Positions 44,573-53,844 of a DNA stretch of 64,000 nt are shown in pieces; the stretch's first letter is position 1, and each line of letters begins with the position of its first letter. This DNA is from Candidatus Poribacteria bacterium. Lineage in GTDB: Bacteria > Poribacteria > WGA-4E > JAJDTR01. Position numbers and translations under genes: made by a program. The notes under the pieces were generated by a model. That model was not told the origin of the DNA. It ran no database searches and worked only from the letters and a program-made list of their open reading frames with translations. The stretch covers positions 1 through 64,000 of the forward strand of contig JAPPIK010000002.1 in the NCBI GenBank assembly GCA_028820655.1. The letters run 5' to 3'.

Positions 44573-45865
44573 ATGTTACGCTTTACACTAAAGTTGCGCG
44601 GTATCATCGCGATCGGTATGCTACTCTTGGCTGTAGGAATGTTCGGCGCTGGACATGTGAACGCCGGAGACCACGAAGTAAAAATTGGTGTGCTCCACTC
44701 GTTGAGCGGTACGATGGCAATCTCCGAGACTTCCCTCAAGGATGTCGTCCTTATGGCTGTTGAAGAGATTAACGCGGCTGGCGGAGTGATGGGAAAACAG
44801 ATAGAGCCCGTAGTCGTTGATCCGGCAAGTGACTGGGATCTATTCGCGGAAAAAGCAAAAGACCTGATTATTAAAGACGAGGTAGCTACGGTTTTTGGCT
44901 GCTGGACCTCCGTGAGCCGGAAGTCGGTTCTCCCGGTCTTTGAAGAACACAATGCGCTCCTATTCTATCCGGTGCAGTATGAAGGCGAAGAACAATCTCT
45001 CAACGTATTCTATACCGCCGCAACTCCCAATCAGCAGTTGGTACCCGCCGCCGAATACATGATGGAAGAAATCGGCGCCAAGAAGTTCTATCTGCTCGGA
45101 ACCGACTATGTTTTCCCGCGTACGGCTAACAAAGTGCTCAAAGCCTTCCTCAAGACCAAGGGAGTACCTGATGAAAATATCGTGGAAGAATACACTCCCT
45201 TCCATCACCAAGACTATCAGACAATCGTTGGCAAAATAAAGAAGTTCGCCGCCGGTGGTGACGCCTGCGTGTTGTCCACGATTAACGGCGACAGTAACGT
45301 GCCGTTTTACAAAGAGTTTGCCAACCAAGGACTAACCTCTGATGACTGCCCGATAATGGCTTTCTCGGTGGCGGAGGATGAGTTGCGAGCAATGGATGTG
45401 CCGCCGCTGGTCGGACACCTTGCCACGTGGAACTATTTTCAGAGTATCAAGACGCCTGAAAATAAGAAATTCGTGAAGAACTTCAAGGCGTTCTGTGAAA
45501 GAGAAAACCTCCCCGGCGGTTCAAAACGCGTAACCGACGATCCCATTGAAGCCGCTTACTTTGGCGTCTACGTCTGGAAGGCAGCAGTCGAGAAGGCGAA
45601 ATCCTTTGAGGTCGACAAGGTGCGTGATGCTGTGTACGGGTTGGAATTTGACGCTCCCGGCGGCAAGAAAAAGATGCACGCCAACAACCAGCACACGCTC
45701 AAGCCTGTTTACGTTGGCGAAATCATGAAGAACGGTCAATTCAAGATCATCTACAAGTCTGACGGACTGGTTTCGCCCGATTCCTACAGCGCTTATCTCC
45801 ATCCGGACGGCAATTTCCCGGCGCCGACCGGTGGTCCCAAGGGAAGGACAACCGCTGGTATGTAA
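44573..45865 (+). CDS. urtA: Urea ABC transporter substrate-binding protein UrtA
   Basis: This 430-aa periplasmic binding protein of the branched-chain amino acid/amide type starts with a signal peptide (IIAIGMLLLAVGMFGAGHVNAG). UrtA-type motifs: IGVLHSLSGTMAISETSLKDVVLMAVEEINAAGGVMGKQI, VFGCWTSVSRKSVLPVFE, LLFYPVQYEGEEQS, FYLLGTDYVFPRTANK, STINGDSNVPFYKEF, AFSVAEDEL and VGHLATWNYFQS. It delivers urea to the UrtBC permease. AAGGAGG precedes the ATG. A terminator-like hairpin directly after it (45910) should make urtA more abundant than the downstream genes, a common arrangement for binding proteins. Confidence 0.96.
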   Translation: MLRFTLKLRGIIAIGMLLLAVGMFGAGHVNAGDHEVKIGVLHSLSGTMAISETSLKDVVLMAVEEINAAGGVMGKQIEPVVVDPASDWDLFAEKAKDLIIKDEVATVFGCWTSVSRKSVLPVFEEHNALLFYPVQYEGEEQSLNVFYTAATPNQQLVPAAEYMMEEIGAKKFYLLGTDYVFPRTANKVLKAFLKTKGVPDENIVEEYTPFHHQDYQTIVGKIKKFAAGGDACVLSTINGDSNVPFYKEFANQGLTSDDCPIMAFSVAEDELRAMDVPPLVGHLATWNYFQSIKTPENKKFVKNFKAFCERENLPGGSKRVTDDPIEAAYFGVYVWKAAVEKAKSFEVDKVRDAVYGLEFDAPGGKKKMHANNQHTLKPVYVGEIMKNGQFKIIYKSDGLVSPDSYSAYLHPDGNFPAPTGGPKGRTTAGM

Positions 45866-45909
45866 CGGGGTTGTTCGTAGGTTGTTTATTTCTGCATCAT
45901 AGAGAATGT

Positions 45910-45957
45910 AAAGCGCAAGGTACCTTCCGGTCTTTGCGCTTTGCGACTCTTTTTTTG
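45910..45957 (+). terminator. Terminator/attenuator between urtA and urtB
   Basis: AAAGCGCAA (45910-45918) pairs exactly with TTGCGCTTT (45934-45942), with a 15-base loop, and a run of seven T follows at 45950-45956. It sits 45 bp past the urtA stop and 76 bp before urtB. It probably stops part of the transcripts. Confidence 0.7.
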
Positions 45958-46032
45958 TGCTAATTCAACGATCTTTACAGCAACGCTCACATCTGTCGCC
46001 CCGCCTTCGAACCAAATCCGAGACAAGTTCAA

Positions 46033-47760
46033 ATGCAAAGAGTTACTTTATTCTATCTCATCGCCCTACTCTTTACTTCATTTTCCCTCAGTTTGGCGTT
46101 ACCTAGTTCCGCACAATCTAGCGATGAATTCATCCGTGCCGAAGTCCGGAACCTTGCTGACGAGAGCAGGTCGATTCGCAAGGCGGCGGTGATGGCGCTG
46201 GCAAAGACCGGCGACATGCGCGTAGAGGCAATCTTGGAGTCGTTCAAATTGGGGGAACTCTATCTCTGGTCCGATGTGGTCGTTCTGTGTAAAGAGACGT
46301 TTGAAGACGACGATTACAACGAATTCTGCCGCCTCGTTGATGTGTTGACCGGCGAACCGATGTTGGATGCAGGTGGGAAGCGGTATGAAATCCCAATTGA
46401 AGAGTTGGAGGAAATATCGGTATCACGTGCGGAACGTAAACTGGCGAACAACGCCAAGTTTCTCGTCAGGCTCTCCTCGCCGGACAATGAAATCCGCATG
46501 TCGGGCGCAAAAAAGTGCGGTGACCCGCCCGGAATCATCGAATCGGTCCCACAGTTGGAGCAAATGTCAGCACATGATTCGGTCAAAAAGATTCGGTATA
46601 TAGCCAAGGAAAGCCTACTTCTAATTCGCTTGAACCAGACCTCCCTAGAAAAAGACGCAGAACCACATCTTGCCATTGTCAGTGAATTGGGAAACATGAA
46701 GAGTATGCGCGGATTGCCTCGCCTGCAGGAAACGTACCATGAATTATCGGCGGGACTTGCACTTCCTGAAGCCACCGAGGAAGAGGCTACGAATACATAT
46801 AAATTCGCAATCGACCAAATCAACGGATATCAAAGTTTCGTCGGTGGGATCGGGAACATATTCCGGGGACTGTCTCTCGGATCTGTGCTCATACTCATGG
46901 CGCTAGGCCTCGCCATTACGTTCGGATTGATGGGCGTCATCAATATGGCGCACGGCGAATTGATGATGATTGGAGCTTACGCGACCTTCGAGATGCAGAG
47001 GGTGTTCGGTCACACACCGGACAATCCATCGGACTTGTATTATGTAGCGGCATTGCCTGTCGCGTTTCTAACGGCTGCATTTGTCGGCTACCTCATTGAA
47101 ATCTCGGTTGTTCGCCACCTTTATCGGCGTCCACTGGAGTCATTATTGGCAACGTGGGGAATCGGGCTCATCCTGATTCAAGTCGTGCGTATTCGATACG
47201 GAGACAATATCGGCGTCAATGCCCCAACGTGGGCGCGAGGAGGGCTTGAAGTTATGCAAGACCTCATTGTGCCGTACAGTCGTTGTTTTATCATCGTTCT
47301 GTGCGGATTGTGCGTACTGCTCATATACTACCTGATGAATCACACGAAATTGGGCTTGCGAATGCGGGCGACGATGCAGAATCGAAACATGGCGAACAGC
47401 GTGGGCGTGAACACTCAACGCGTTGACCGGTACACCTTCGCGTTCGGTTCGGGGATCGCCGGGGTCGCAGGCTACGCGTGGACGCTCATCGGCGGCGTGA
47501 CGCCAGACATGGGACAAACCAACTTCATCATCGATTCCTTCCTTGTCGTTGTCACAGGTGGCGTCGGCGAACTGATCGGCGTCATTTGCGCCGGGTTGGG
47601 AATTGGAGTGCTGACGAAGGTAATTGAACCCATGACAATCGGGCCGTTTGTAGTAGGAGCAATCTGGGCAAAAATTTTACTGCTACTTATTATTGTGGGC
47701 TTCATCCAGTTCAAGCCCGCGGGGCTGTTCTCGCCCAAAGGCAGACTCAGCGATGTTTAA
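46033..47760 (+). CDS. urtB: Urea ABC transporter permease UrtB
   Basis: This 575-aa protein has a signal-like N-terminus (LFYLIALLFTSFSLSLALPSSA) and a helical extracytoplasmic region to about residue 265 (ADESRSIRKAAVMALAKTGDMRVEAIL, HEAT-like). About eight membrane helices then form a LivH-type permease (GSVLILMALGLAITFGLMGVINMAHGELMMIGAYATF, GLRMRATMQNRNMANSVGVNTQRVD, FVVGAIWAKILLLLIIVGFIQFKPAGLF). The long N-terminal domain is usual for UrtB. With UrtC it forms the urea channel. Its stop overlaps the urtC start by 8 bases, indicating coupled translation. Confidence 0.95.
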   Translation: MQRVTLFYLIALLFTSFSLSLALPSSAQSSDEFIRAEVRNLADESRSIRKAAVMALAKTGDMRVEAILESFKLGELYLWSDVVVLCKETFEDDDYNEFCRLVDVLTGEPMLDAGGKRYEIPIEELEEISVSRAERKLANNAKFLVRLSSPDNEIRMSGAKKCGDPPGIIESVPQLEQMSAHDSVKKIRYIAKESLLLIRLNQTSLEKDAEPHLAIVSELGNMKSMRGLPRLQETYHELSAGLALPEATEEEATNTYKFAIDQINGYQSFVGGIGNIFRGLSLGSVLILMALGLAITFGLMGVINMAHGELMMIGAYATFEMQRVFGHTPDNPSDLYYVAALPVAFLTAAFVGYLIEISVVRHLYRRPLESLLATWGIGLILIQVVRIRYGDNIGVNAPTWARGGLEVMQDLIVPYSRCFIIVLCGLCVLLIYYLMNHTKLGLRMRATMQNRNMANSVGVNTQRVDRYTFAFGSGIAGVAGYAWTLIGGVTPDMGQTNFIIDSFLVVVTGGVGELIGVICAGLGIGVLTKVIEPMTIGPFVVGAIWAKILLLLIIVGFIQFKPAGLFSPKGRLSDV

Positions 47761-48955
47761 AGATGGCGCAGCCAAGCAATTAACCGATTTTTTGCAAGCT
47801 GTCGGGGTACAGAAACAGTCAACCGTGACCAATCACGGGATTTCGTTCCTCGTGCCGTGGGTGCTGTTTTTCATCGGATTAGTCGTTATCCCGGTCCTTT
47901 ACTACGCCGGGCTAATAACTGTCGGCACAGTAAATATGCTCGGTCGGTATATGGCGTTTGCTATCGTCGCCGTCGGGTTGGACCTGATTTGGGGCTACAC
48001 CGGTATTCTGAGTCTATGCCAAGCCTTCTTCTTCTCACTGGGCGGCTACGCGATGGGGATGTATTTGGCGCATCATGGCGGTCCGGAGGGAATAATTGAC
48101 GCCAACGGTTGGAAGATTCCGGCATGTCTTTACGTAGTGTATCCTTACAAGGTAGGTGAGGCACCGGCAGACGCCCTCGTTCCCTGGTTTTGGAAGCCGT
48201 TTTATACCCTTCCGGTCACGACAATCTTGGGGTTGCTCGTACCGGGACTGGCTGCGCTTGCGATCGGCTTCGTTGGCTTCCGCAGCCGCGTTCGTGGTGT
48301 GTATTTCGCCATATTGACACAGGCGATTACCGTGGCGGGTTGGTTGGTGTTCTGCATGAACAACATGAAATTGTGCGGCACAAATGGATTGACACGGTTT
48401 GACCGAATTGCCGGATTCCAACTGACCAACCCCAATGTTAAAGTTAGCCTTTACGTTATTACGCTGTTGGCGCTCGCCGGCGTCTACCTCCTTTGTCAGC
48501 ATGTCGTAAAATCACGCGTGGGACGCATCCTTATCGCAATTCGAGATGACGAGCCAACCTTGCGATTTTCCGGTTATAAGCCCTATATCTATAAACTATT
48601 CGCGTTCTGCCTTGCCGGGATGATTGCCGGGCTTGGCGGCATGCTTTACGCACCTCAGATGGGCATCTTCACGCCAACGAATATGGAGGCGAGTGCCTCG
48701 ATTTTGGTGGTCGTCTGGGTTGCGGTTGGCGGGCGTGGCGCGCTTTCCGGTGCAATCTTGGGCGCTCTGACGGTAAATCTTCTCTATAACTTTTTTACCT
48801 CGGAGAAAAATCTACTGATTCTCACTTGGAAAGCGGAGTATTGGCAATTTGTCTTGGGCAGCCTGTTCATCGGCGTTGTTCTACTCTTTCCCGGTGGCTT
48901 AATTGATTTATGGCGTCGCTTGGCAGGCATAATTAGGCAAAGAGCAATCATCTAG
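47753..48955 (+). CDS. urtC: Urea ABC transporter permease UrtC
   Basis: This 400-aa LivM-type permease starts at the ATG at 47753, inside the end of urtB (ATGTTTAA), rather than at an earlier in-frame codon that would lie deep in urtB. It has about nine helices: GTVNMLGRYMAFAIVAVGLDLIWGYTGILSLCQAFFFSLGGYAMGMYL, VGFRSRVRGVYFAILTQAITVA, KLCGTNGLTRF, GRILIAIRDDEPTLRFSGYK and FCLAGMIAGLGGMLYAPQMGIFTP. It pairs with UrtB. It ends with TAG, showing that TAG is used here as an ordinary stop. urtD starts 43 bp downstream. Confidence 0.95.
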   Translation: MFKDGAAKQLTDFLQAVGVQKQSTVTNHGISFLVPWVLFFIGLVVIPVLYYAGLITVGTVNMLGRYMAFAIVAVGLDLIWGYTGILSLCQAFFFSLGGYAMGMYLAHHGGPEGIIDANGWKIPACLYVVYPYKVGEAPADALVPWFWKPFYTLPVTTILGLLVPGLAALAIGFVGFRSRVRGVYFAILTQAITVAGWLVFCMNNMKLCGTNGLTRFDRIAGFQLTNPNVKVSLYVITLLALAGVYLLCQHVVKSRVGRILIAIRDDEPTLRFSGYKPYIYKLFAFCLAGMIAGLGGMLYAPQMGIFTPTNMEASASILVVVWVAVGGRGALSGAILGALTVNLLYNFFTSEKNLLILTWKAEYWQFVLGSLFIGVVLLFPGGLIDLWRRLAGIIRQRAII

Positions 48956-48998
48956 ATTCAGCCGTCGACAAGAGCCGATTCAACCCAGAACCCATAGC

Positions 48999-49799
48999 AT
49001 GGATCAAACTCAGCGAACCGCCGAATATAAGGAATACAGTCCCCGGGAAAGCCGGCTATCCGAGGAACGATATCTACTATTTTTAGAAGATATCACCGCC
49101 GTCTTTGATGGATTCAAAGCTTTGGATGTCCAAGCGCTTGGCATTGAACACAATGAACTCCGAGTGATTATTGGCCCCAATGGCGCAGGCAAAACAACAC
49201 TCTGCGACGTTGTGAGCGGAAAAACTCGCCCAACGACCGGGTACGTATTTTTCGACGGAGCCGATATCACGCACCTCACGGAGGAAGAAATTGCGTTGCG
49301 GGGCATCGGGAGAAAATTTCAAACGCCCACAGTCTTTGACAGCCTGACAACGTTCGAGAATATGGAACTCGCGCTTCCGGGTCAATATCGCTTGTGGTCC
49401 AACCTGTTTGGATCAACAACGAAGGTTCAGGAGGAGCGAATCTTGGAGATTTTGGAGCGAGTGGGGCTTATTGATGAGTCGCACCGAGAAGCCAAGTACC
49501 TGAGTCATGGTCAACGCCAATGGTTGGCGATTAGCACGCTGATTTTGTCGAATCCGAAATTGCTGCTCGTAGACGAACCCGCCGCCGGATTAACGGACGC
49601 GGAAACGGCGCTGACCGCCGAACTCCTTCTTGAGCTAAAGGACGACCATACCTTAATCGTGATCGAACACGATATGGATTTTGTGCGCCAGCTGGATTCA
49701 TTTGTCACGGTGCTGAACGAAGGCATCATCATGGCAGAAGGGATGATGCGCGAGGTTCAGCAGGATGGAGAGGTCATTGAAGCGTACCTCGGCAGATGA
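48999..49799 (+). CDS. urtD: Urea ABC transporter ATP-binding protein UrtD
   Basis: This 266-aa LivG-type ATPase has Walker A GPNGAGKTT, the UrtD/LivG-type segment IGRKFQTPTVFDSLTTFENM, ABC signature LSHGQRQWL, Walker B LLLVDEPAAGL and a switch His in VIEHDMDFV. It powers UrtBC together with UrtE. It is followed by 383 bp containing a promoter, and then by an unrelated ATPase, so urtD and urtE are not adjacent as they usually are. Confidence 0.96.
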   Translation: MDQTQRTAEYKEYSPRESRLSEERYLLFLEDITAVFDGFKALDVQALGIEHNELRVIIGPNGAGKTTLCDVVSGKTRPTTGYVFFDGADITHLTEEEIALRGIGRKFQTPTVFDSLTTFENMELALPGQYRLWSNLFGSTTKVQEERILEILERVGLIDESHREAKYLSHGQRQWLAISTLILSNPKLLLVDEPAAGLTDAETALTAELLLELKDDHTLIVIEHDMDFVRQLDSFVTVLNEGIIMAEGMMREVQQDGEVIEAYLGR

Positions 49800-49840
49800 T
49801 CCAATTATGTCCGTGGAAAGTCGAATGCCAATCTTAAACG

Positions 49841-49869
49841 TTGATGGATGCTTGAAATCCTGTTATAAT
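49841..49869 (+). promoter_or_regulatory. Predicted internal promoter between urtD and the AAA ATPase
   Basis: TTGATG (49841-49846), an exact 17-bp spacer and a perfect TATAAT (49864-49869), starting 41 bp after the urtD stop. Transcription would begin near 49876 and could drive the ATPase, urtE and ureDABC. Confidence 0.55.
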
Positions 49870-49881
49870 TACGAATGAGAG

Positions 49882-50127
49882 GTGATTGCCAAATTCGTGA
49901 GTTTGATCCGACAGAAATTCGTGTACGGTCAGACTCAAGATACCGGACACGCTTCGCTGCACACCTCACCCAAGGCGCAAGGACATCTTTGCCAGCCGTT
50001 AATCGATCCCACTACTCCACACAACTATATCCACGATGACGGCTGTTGGGATGAACATATGCCGACTTGCCGCCCGGTCCGCAACTTGGAGATCGAGTTC
50101 CCAGTAAGTATCAAATCCGGGCGATGA
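49882..50127 (+). CDS. Possible small protein (81 codons), unknown
   Basis: An open frame from GTG (49882) encodes 81 aa directly after the predicted start of transcription. It has no recognisable domain, an unremarkable composition and a weak AGAGG-like site that overlaps the start. It could be a leader peptide, a remnant left by insertion of the ATPase gene, or chance. The rest of the 49800-50182 gap holds only the promoter above. Confidence 0.2.
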   Translation: MIAKFVSLIRQKFVYGQTQDTGHASLHTSPKAQGHLCQPLIDPTTPHNYIHDDGCWDEHMPTCRPVRNLEIEFPVSIKSGR

Positions 50128-50182
50128 GATGCCGGTTATTCGTGTCAAAGATCACACATTATAGTGCCTATTTGGAGCAGAA

Positions 50183-51949
50183 ATGCTTACAAAATTGATC
50201 TGCCGAAATTTCAAATGCTTTGGAGAGGTCCAAATCGAACTGGGCAATCCGGTTGTATTCATTGGACCGAACAACTCGGGCAAAACGACGGCTTTGCAGG
50301 CACTCGCACTTTGGGATGTGGGGCTTAAGCGATGGCACGAACATCGAAAGGGAAAACCAAGACCCGAAAGACGTCCGGGGGTTGCTATCAATCGGCGCGA
50401 TCTTATTTCCGTTCCCATTCCGAGCGCCAGGCTGCTTTGGCAAAATCTGCGAGTTCGCGATGTTCAACGTGTGAATAATCAGCAGCGCACCCAAAATATT
50501 CGGATGGACATAGTCGTTGAAGGCGTTACCTTCGGAAGAAAATGGACATGTGGTCTGGAGTTCGATTATGCCAACGAGGAGTCCTTTTATTGCCGCCCTC
50601 TCCGATTGACAGAAGGGGAAGGAGAGGGATTACAGCGTATGTCTATCCCCGAAGAGACGGCAAACCTTGATGTTGCCTTTCTTCGACCTATGTCCGGGTT
50701 AGCGTCGAACGAAACACGGCTCGATCCCGGGGCCATAAATGTTCGAGTTGGAGAAGGGCGTACTTCGGAGGTGCTTCGCAATCTCTGTTTTCAGGTGCTG
50801 CATGAGCGTCAAGATGAAGAAACATGGGAATCCATCTGCGGGCGGATCCGAGAATTGTTTGGTGTCCAGCTTGATGAACCGGTCTATATTCATGAGCGGG
50901 GCGAAATTGAAATGAACTACCGGGACAGTTCGGGAGTTTCCCTTGCGCTGTCGTCAGCCGGCCTCGGGTTGCAACAGACGCTGCTCTTACTCGCCTATAT
51001 TTCGGCGCGTCCCGGGTCGGTTCTTTTGCTTGACGAACCCGATGCACACCTTGAGATCCTGCGGCAGAGGCAGATTTACCAGATTCTCACGGAATTGGCG
51101 AGGAAACAGGACAGTCAAATTATAGCCGCCAGTCATTCCGAGATAATTCTCAATGAGGCGGCGGACCGCGATGTCGTTATTGCCTTCCTCGGAAAACCGC
51201 ATCGGATTGACGACCGAGGCGGCAGCCAACTCCTGAAATCACTTAGGAAAATCGGATTTGAGCAATATTATCAGGCGGAACAGAATGGCTGGGTTCTTTA
51301 CCTTGAAGGACCAACTAACCTTGCCATTCTACAGGCGTTCGCCGAAAAACTGCGGCACCCCGCAAAAGACATATTGGAACGCCCTTTTGTGCACTACGTG
51401 GGCAATGAACCGGAAACAGCACGCGAACATTTTGACGGACTCAGAGAGGCGAAGGCGGACTGCGTCGGATTCTGTCTTTTCGATCGGACGGATTACGAAT
51501 TTCAACACAGAACTGAACTACGAGAATATATGTGGAAGCGCCGCGAGATTGAAAACTATCTCTGTTGTAAAGAGGTTCTAATCGAGTGGGCGAAAGACAA
51601 GGGAGAAGAGACCGAAGGACCGCTGTTTTCTCATCAATGGGTTCATACTATGGAGGAAGCCATAACCGAGACCGAGAAAAACCTTGAGATGCTCGGCAAG
51701 GGTTCACCATGGTCGCCGGAAACCAAAGTTAGCGACGATTTTCTTAATCCTCTTTTCGACACCTTCTTTAAGAAATTGAAGTTGGATAACCTCATGCAGC
51801 GGACAAATTATCACTCGCTTGTCCAATATGTTCCTTCGGACGGGATTGATCCCGAGGTTGCCGACGTGCTAGACGGAATTTTGGAGATTGCATGCCAAGC
51901 AGCACCGATGTCCGATGTGTCAAGCATCACAAGCGTAGATTCAAAGTAA
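50183..51949 (+). CDS. OLD-like AAA ATPase with TOPRIM-type C-terminal domain, embedded in the urea operon
   Basis: This 588-aa SMC/ABC-like ATPase has Walker A GPNNSGKTT (residues 28-36), a signature-like LSSAGLGLQQTLLLLAYI, Walker B VLLLDEPDAHLE (about 285) and a switch segment IIAASHSEIIL. A TOPRIM-like domain follows: VLYLEGPTNLAIL (acidic start), CLFDRTDYE (D-x-x-x-D) and KRREIENYL, a segment typical of this nuclease-like group. Proteins of this type (OLD family, AAA_15/AAA_21) act as ATP-regulated nucleases, often in phage defence or DNA repair. GGAG precedes the ATG. Its TAA is one base from the urtE ATG, so it is tightly coupled to a transporter gene it has no obvious link with. It may be a genomic passenger or a lineage-specific addition. 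Confidence 0.82.
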   Translation: MLTKLICRNFKCFGEVQIELGNPVVFIGPNNSGKTTALQALALWDVGLKRWHEHRKGKPRPERRPGVAINRRDLISVPIPSARLLWQNLRVRDVQRVNNQQRTQNIRMDIVVEGVTFGRKWTCGLEFDYANEESFYCRPLRLTEGEGEGLQRMSIPEETANLDVAFLRPMSGLASNETRLDPGAINVRVGEGRTSEVLRNLCFQVLHERQDEETWESICGRIRELFGVQLDEPVYIHERGEIEMNYRDSSGVSLALSSAGLGLQQTLLLLAYISARPGSVLLLDEPDAHLEILRQRQIYQILTELARKQDSQIIAASHSEIILNEAADRDVVIAFLGKPHRIDDRGGSQLLKSLRKIGFEQYYQAEQNGWVLYLEGPTNLAILQAFAEKLRHPAKDILERPFVHYVGNEPETAREHFDGLREAKADCVGFCLFDRTDYEFQHRTELREYMWKRREIENYLCCKEVLIEWAKDKGEETEGPLFSHQWVHTMEEAITETEKNLEMLGKGSPWSPETKVSDDFLNPLFDTFFKKLKLDNLMQRTNYHSLVQYVPSDGIDPEVADVLDGILEIACQAAPMSDVSSITSVDSK

Positions 51950-51950
51950 T

Positions 51951-52646
51951 ATGTTAAACGTCCAAAATCTTTCTTTTTCATACGGCGAAGTCCAATTACT
52001 GCGCGGAATTGACGTCCACGTGCCCGCAGAGACAGTCGTTTCCGTGATGGGTAGGAACGGCGTAGGAAAAACAACATTGATGAACAATATCATCGGTCTT
52101 CTCAAGCCGTCAAGCGGTTCGATTCAAATTGAAGACCGGGAACTCGTGGGTGTTTCGACCCACCGCCGAATTCGCGCCGGGTTGGGGTACGTACCACAGG
52201 GGAGGATGATTTTTCCCAAACTTACCGTCGAGGAGAATCTACGCGTTGGGCTTTCAGCGAGGGGCGACAAAATGACACAAATCCCTGACGACATCTACGA
52301 ACTCTTCCCTATTCTGAAGGAGATGGGAAAACGTATGGGCGGCGACCTCTCCGGTGGCCAACAACAGCAACTTGCTATCGGGCGTGCTCTAGTTACCGAT
52401 CCCAAAGTTCTTATCCTTGATGAACCGACCGAAGGCATACAGCCGAACATCATCCAACAGATTGGCGCAGTGCTTCGGAAACTCGTGGAAACCCAACGGA
52501 TGACGATTCTTATCGTTGAACAGTATCTTGATTTCGTGCGCGAGTTTTGCCAGCAGTTTTACATCATGAATCGCGGCGAGATTGTCGCACACGGCGAAAC
52601 GGACTCACTTGGCCAAGCCATGATTCAGGAGTACCTGAGCGTCTAA
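51951..52646 (+). CDS. urtE: Urea ABC transporter ATP-binding protein UrtE
   Basis: This 231-aa LivF-type ATPase has Walker A GRNGVGKTT, GYVPQGRMIFPKLTVEENL, ABC signature LSGGQQQQL, Walker B VLILDEPTEGIQPN and switch IVEQYLDFV. The EGIQPNII segment is characteristic of UrtE. It completes the UrtABCDE importer. It starts one base after the ATPase gene and ends one base before ureD (TAA-G-ATG), which links urea import and urease expression. Confidence 0.96.
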   Translation: MLNVQNLSFSYGEVQLLRGIDVHVPAETVVSVMGRNGVGKTTLMNNIIGLLKPSSGSIQIEDRELVGVSTHRRIRAGLGYVPQGRMIFPKLTVEENLRVGLSARGDKMTQIPDDIYELFPILKEMGKRMGGDLSGGQQQQLAIGRALVTDPKVLILDEPTEGIQPNIIQQIGAVLRKLVETQRMTILIVEQYLDFVREFCQQFYIMNRGEIVAHGETDSLGQAMIQEYLSV

Positions 52647-52647
52647 G

Positions 52648-53496
52648 ATGTCTCGTATCAAGTCTATTGCCGGACGGCACGGTGTGCTCAAATTGGGGTT
52701 CGCACGGCGAAACGGACGCACCGTGTTGGCGGATAGCTTTTTTCGGGTGCCGCTGCAAGTAATGAAGCCTCGTTACGATGAGTCGGGTACTGCGTGTGTG
52801 TACCTTTTGAGTCCGACGGGCGGCGTGGTGCAAGGCGACGACTATCAGATCGAAGTGGCGCTCTCACCTAACTCCCATGCTACGCTGACAACTCAAGCCG
52901 CGACGAAGGTTTACGCCATGCCAATTCAAGGTGCGGCGCAATCGTTGAGCGGGCAGATTGGCAAAAACGCTATTTTCGAATATCTTCCCGACCCCACGAT
53001 TTTGTTTAGTGACGCAAACTTCACCCAGCGTATCGCCTTCAGCTTGGCGCCCGGGGCAATGTTGGTCATGCAGGAGATTGTCATGCCGGGCAGGTTAGCA
53101 CGGGGCGAAAGGTTGGCATTTGCCCAATATCAGAGTCATCTTGAGGTGTCAGACTCGAATGGAGTGTTGCTGTTTGATTCCTTTTGCCTAAAGCCCAAAC
53201 ATCAACCCTATCTAGCGGGATTTGGAGTGCTGGATGGTTATGCCTGTTGGGGAAGTTGGTTTCTCGTCGGTGATTTCGAGATGCCGGAATGGGATGCGCT
53301 ATGTGAGATTGCCGGACCGCTGCTTAATTGCGCAAACAAAACCATCGGCGGGTTGTCGAAACTGAGTCGTAACGGTATCGCTATGCGGATGCTGGCTCAC
53401 AACGCAGGCGCAATTCAGTCCACATTTCAAACAATATGGGATTGGCTAAAACTGAAACACTTTGGACTGGGAACAGTTGATTTACGGAAATATTGA
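52648..53496 (+). CDS. ureD: Urease accessory protein UreD
   Basis: This 282-aa protein matches UreD/UreH, the scaffold that holds apo-urease during nickel insertion. Motifs: VYLLSPTGGVVQGDDYQIEVAL, ATLTTQAATKVYAM, IFEYLPDPTILFSDANFTQRIAFSLAPGAMLVMQEIVMPGRLARGE and LAHNAGAIQSTF. It starts one base after urtE and is followed 18 bp later by ureA. It is expected to work with UreF and UreG; ureF is at 62293, and ureG is not in the window. Confidence 0.94.
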   Translation: MSRIKSIAGRHGVLKLGFARRNGRTVLADSFFRVPLQVMKPRYDESGTACVYLLSPTGGVVQGDDYQIEVALSPNSHATLTTQAATKVYAMPIQGAAQSLSGQIGKNAIFEYLPDPTILFSDANFTQRIAFSLAPGAMLVMQEIVMPGRLARGERLAFAQYQSHLEVSDSNGVLLFDSFCLKPKHQPYLAGFGVLDGYACWGSWFLVGDFEMPEWDALCEIAGPLLNCANKTIGGLSKLSRNGIAMRMLAHNAGAIQSTFQTIWDWLKLKHFGLGTVDLRKY

Positions 53497-53514
53497 ATTT
53501 GGAGGAAGCAATTA

Positions 53515-53817
53515 GTGAACCTCACACCGCGTGAGCAAGAGAAATTGATGATCTACGTTGCCGCACAACTTGCCGAGGATAGACGGGCGCGCGGTTTGAA
53601 ACTTAACTACCCGGAAGCGGTTGCCATCATCACTGCCGAAATCTTGGAGGGAATACGTGAAGGAAAATCGGTCGCCGAACTGATGCAATACGGCACAACG
53701 TTGCTAAAGAGAGATGATGTGATGGAGGGTGTCCCGGAGATGCTTCATGACGTTCAGGTCGAGGGCACGTTTCCCGATGGAACGAAGCTAGTTACCGTCC
53801 ACAACCCCATTCGGTAG
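53515..53817 (+). CDS. ureA: Urease subunit gamma UreA
   Basis: This 100-aa small structural subunit of urease starts at GTG (53515) with GGAGG upstream. The sequence [55 protein letters not shown] and [33 protein letters not shown] is canonical for UreA. The subunit surrounds the active-site alpha subunit in the trimer of UreABC units. Confidence 0.97.
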   Translation: MNLTPREQEKLMIYVAAQLAEDRRARGLKLNYPEAVAIITAEILEGIREGKSVAELMQYGTTLLKRDDVMEGVPEMLHDVQVEGTFPDGTKLVTVHNPIR

Positions 53818-53844
53818 AATAGAACAAGAGGCAACGTGTTGACT

